Assembly: GCF_004364805.1 (NCBI RefSeq)
Contig: NZ_SOAP01000001.1
Coordinates: forward strand, 744,001-808,000
Length of the DNA stretch: 64,000 bases
From: Pelagimonas phthalicica
Lineage (GTDB): Bacteria > Pseudomonadota > Alphaproteobacteria > Rhodobacterales > Rhodobacteraceae
Direction: 5' to 3'
The position numbers and the translations under genes are program-made. The stretch's first letter is position 1, and every line of letters starts with the position of its first letter. Shown piece by piece: positions 63,810 to 64,000 of the stretch. Below the pieces are notes generated by a model. That model saw only the letters and a program-made list of their open reading frames with translations. It did no database searches and was not told where the DNA came from.

Positions 63810-64000
63810 TCAGCCGGACTTGCGGTAGCGGAAGGTGCCGGCGCCTTTGGCGATCAACTCGCCGGTTTCGTCGGTGATTTTGCCTTCGGCAAAGAAGGTG
63901 GATTTGCCACCGCCGGTTTTGAACCCTTCGGCGATGAACATCTGACCGCGCGGGCGCGACAGGTATTGCACGTTCAGGGTCAGCGTCCAGCACATTTGGC
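63810..64000 (-). CDS. PaaI-family (hotdog) thioesterase, C-terminal part
   Basis: The gene enters from the right edge. The visible 62 residues include NVQYLSRPRGQMFIAEGFKT and GELIAKGAGTFRYRKSG, the last strands of a PaaI/4HBT hotdog fold, with a normal stop at 63810. The catalytic part lies outside the window, so substrate is unknown. Confidence 0.7.
   Translation of the reverse strand, partial: QMCWTLTLNVQYLSRPRGQMFIAEGFKTGGGKSTFFAEGKITDETGELIAKGAGTFRYRKSG

Overview
The window looks like chromosome of a Roseobacter-group alphaproteobacterium (Rhodobacteraceae). The evidence is gene order and gene types: hemN, fnrL, a two-domain stress protein, ccoNOQP and ccoGHIS are arranged much as I recall them from Rhodobacter sphaeroides. 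Also typical are a CycM-type membrane cytochrome c, mreBCD-pbp2-rodA, yejABEF, a Hint_2 protein, an RTX-secreted enzyme and moderately high G+C coding DNA. I found no rRNA, tRNA or CRISPR array.

Layout. (1) 1-6046, minus strand: the start of a LivH-type permease, two LivK-type periplasmic binding proteins, and a histidine kinase with an NtrC-like regulator that lacks the GAFTGA loop; regulator and one binding protein are translationally coupled. (2) 6227-13791, minus strand: an overlapping operon galE, large glycosyltransferase-like protein, GT4 glycosyltransferase, double methyltransferase. A sulfotransferase (13992-14702) diverges from it. (3) 14703-20585, accessory DNA: two broken gene pieces, a secreted RTX glycoside hydrolase, an AT-rich stretch, and a compact unit of an AIPR-family phage-defence protein plus an unlisted 44-residue membrane peptide with its own promoter and terminator. 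(4) 20719-29608: prephenate dehydratase, cytochrome c, the YejABEF peptide importer, and a DMT exporter/MarR pair separated by three operator-like palindromes.

(5) 29639-44498, micro-oxic respiration: HemN makes haem without oxygen, FnrL senses oxygen loss, CcoNOQP is the cbb3 oxidase, and CcoGHIS supplies copper and assembly functions. TTGAN-N4-NTCAA FNR-type sites precede hemN/fnrL, the stress protein, ccoN and ccoG. A fifth site lies after a GGDEF gene and is followed by a strong terminator with no large ORF between, so it may drive a small RNA. A PhzF protein, a GGDEF protein, a 49-residue protein and a LysR regulator are interspersed. (6) 44514-55951: Hint_2 protein, Lrp/alanine dehydrogenase pair, AraC/peroxiredoxin pair, MscL, YtoQ, a glutaredoxin, a dimethylglycine dehydrogenase-like enzyme, a 309-bp inverted-repeat element, and three related uncharacterised anchored proteins. 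(7) 56258-64000: the rod-shape operon mreB, mreC, mreD, pbp2, rodA, then a 2-hydroxyacid dehydrogenase, rpe, extragenic repeats and the end of a thioesterase gene.

Most of the window is ordinary, tightly packed core metabolism. The least explained parts are the AIPR/44-residue unit, the possible FNR-driven RNA, the GAFTGA-less regulator coupled to a binding protein, the three-paralogue cluster and the palindromes between mreB and mreC.
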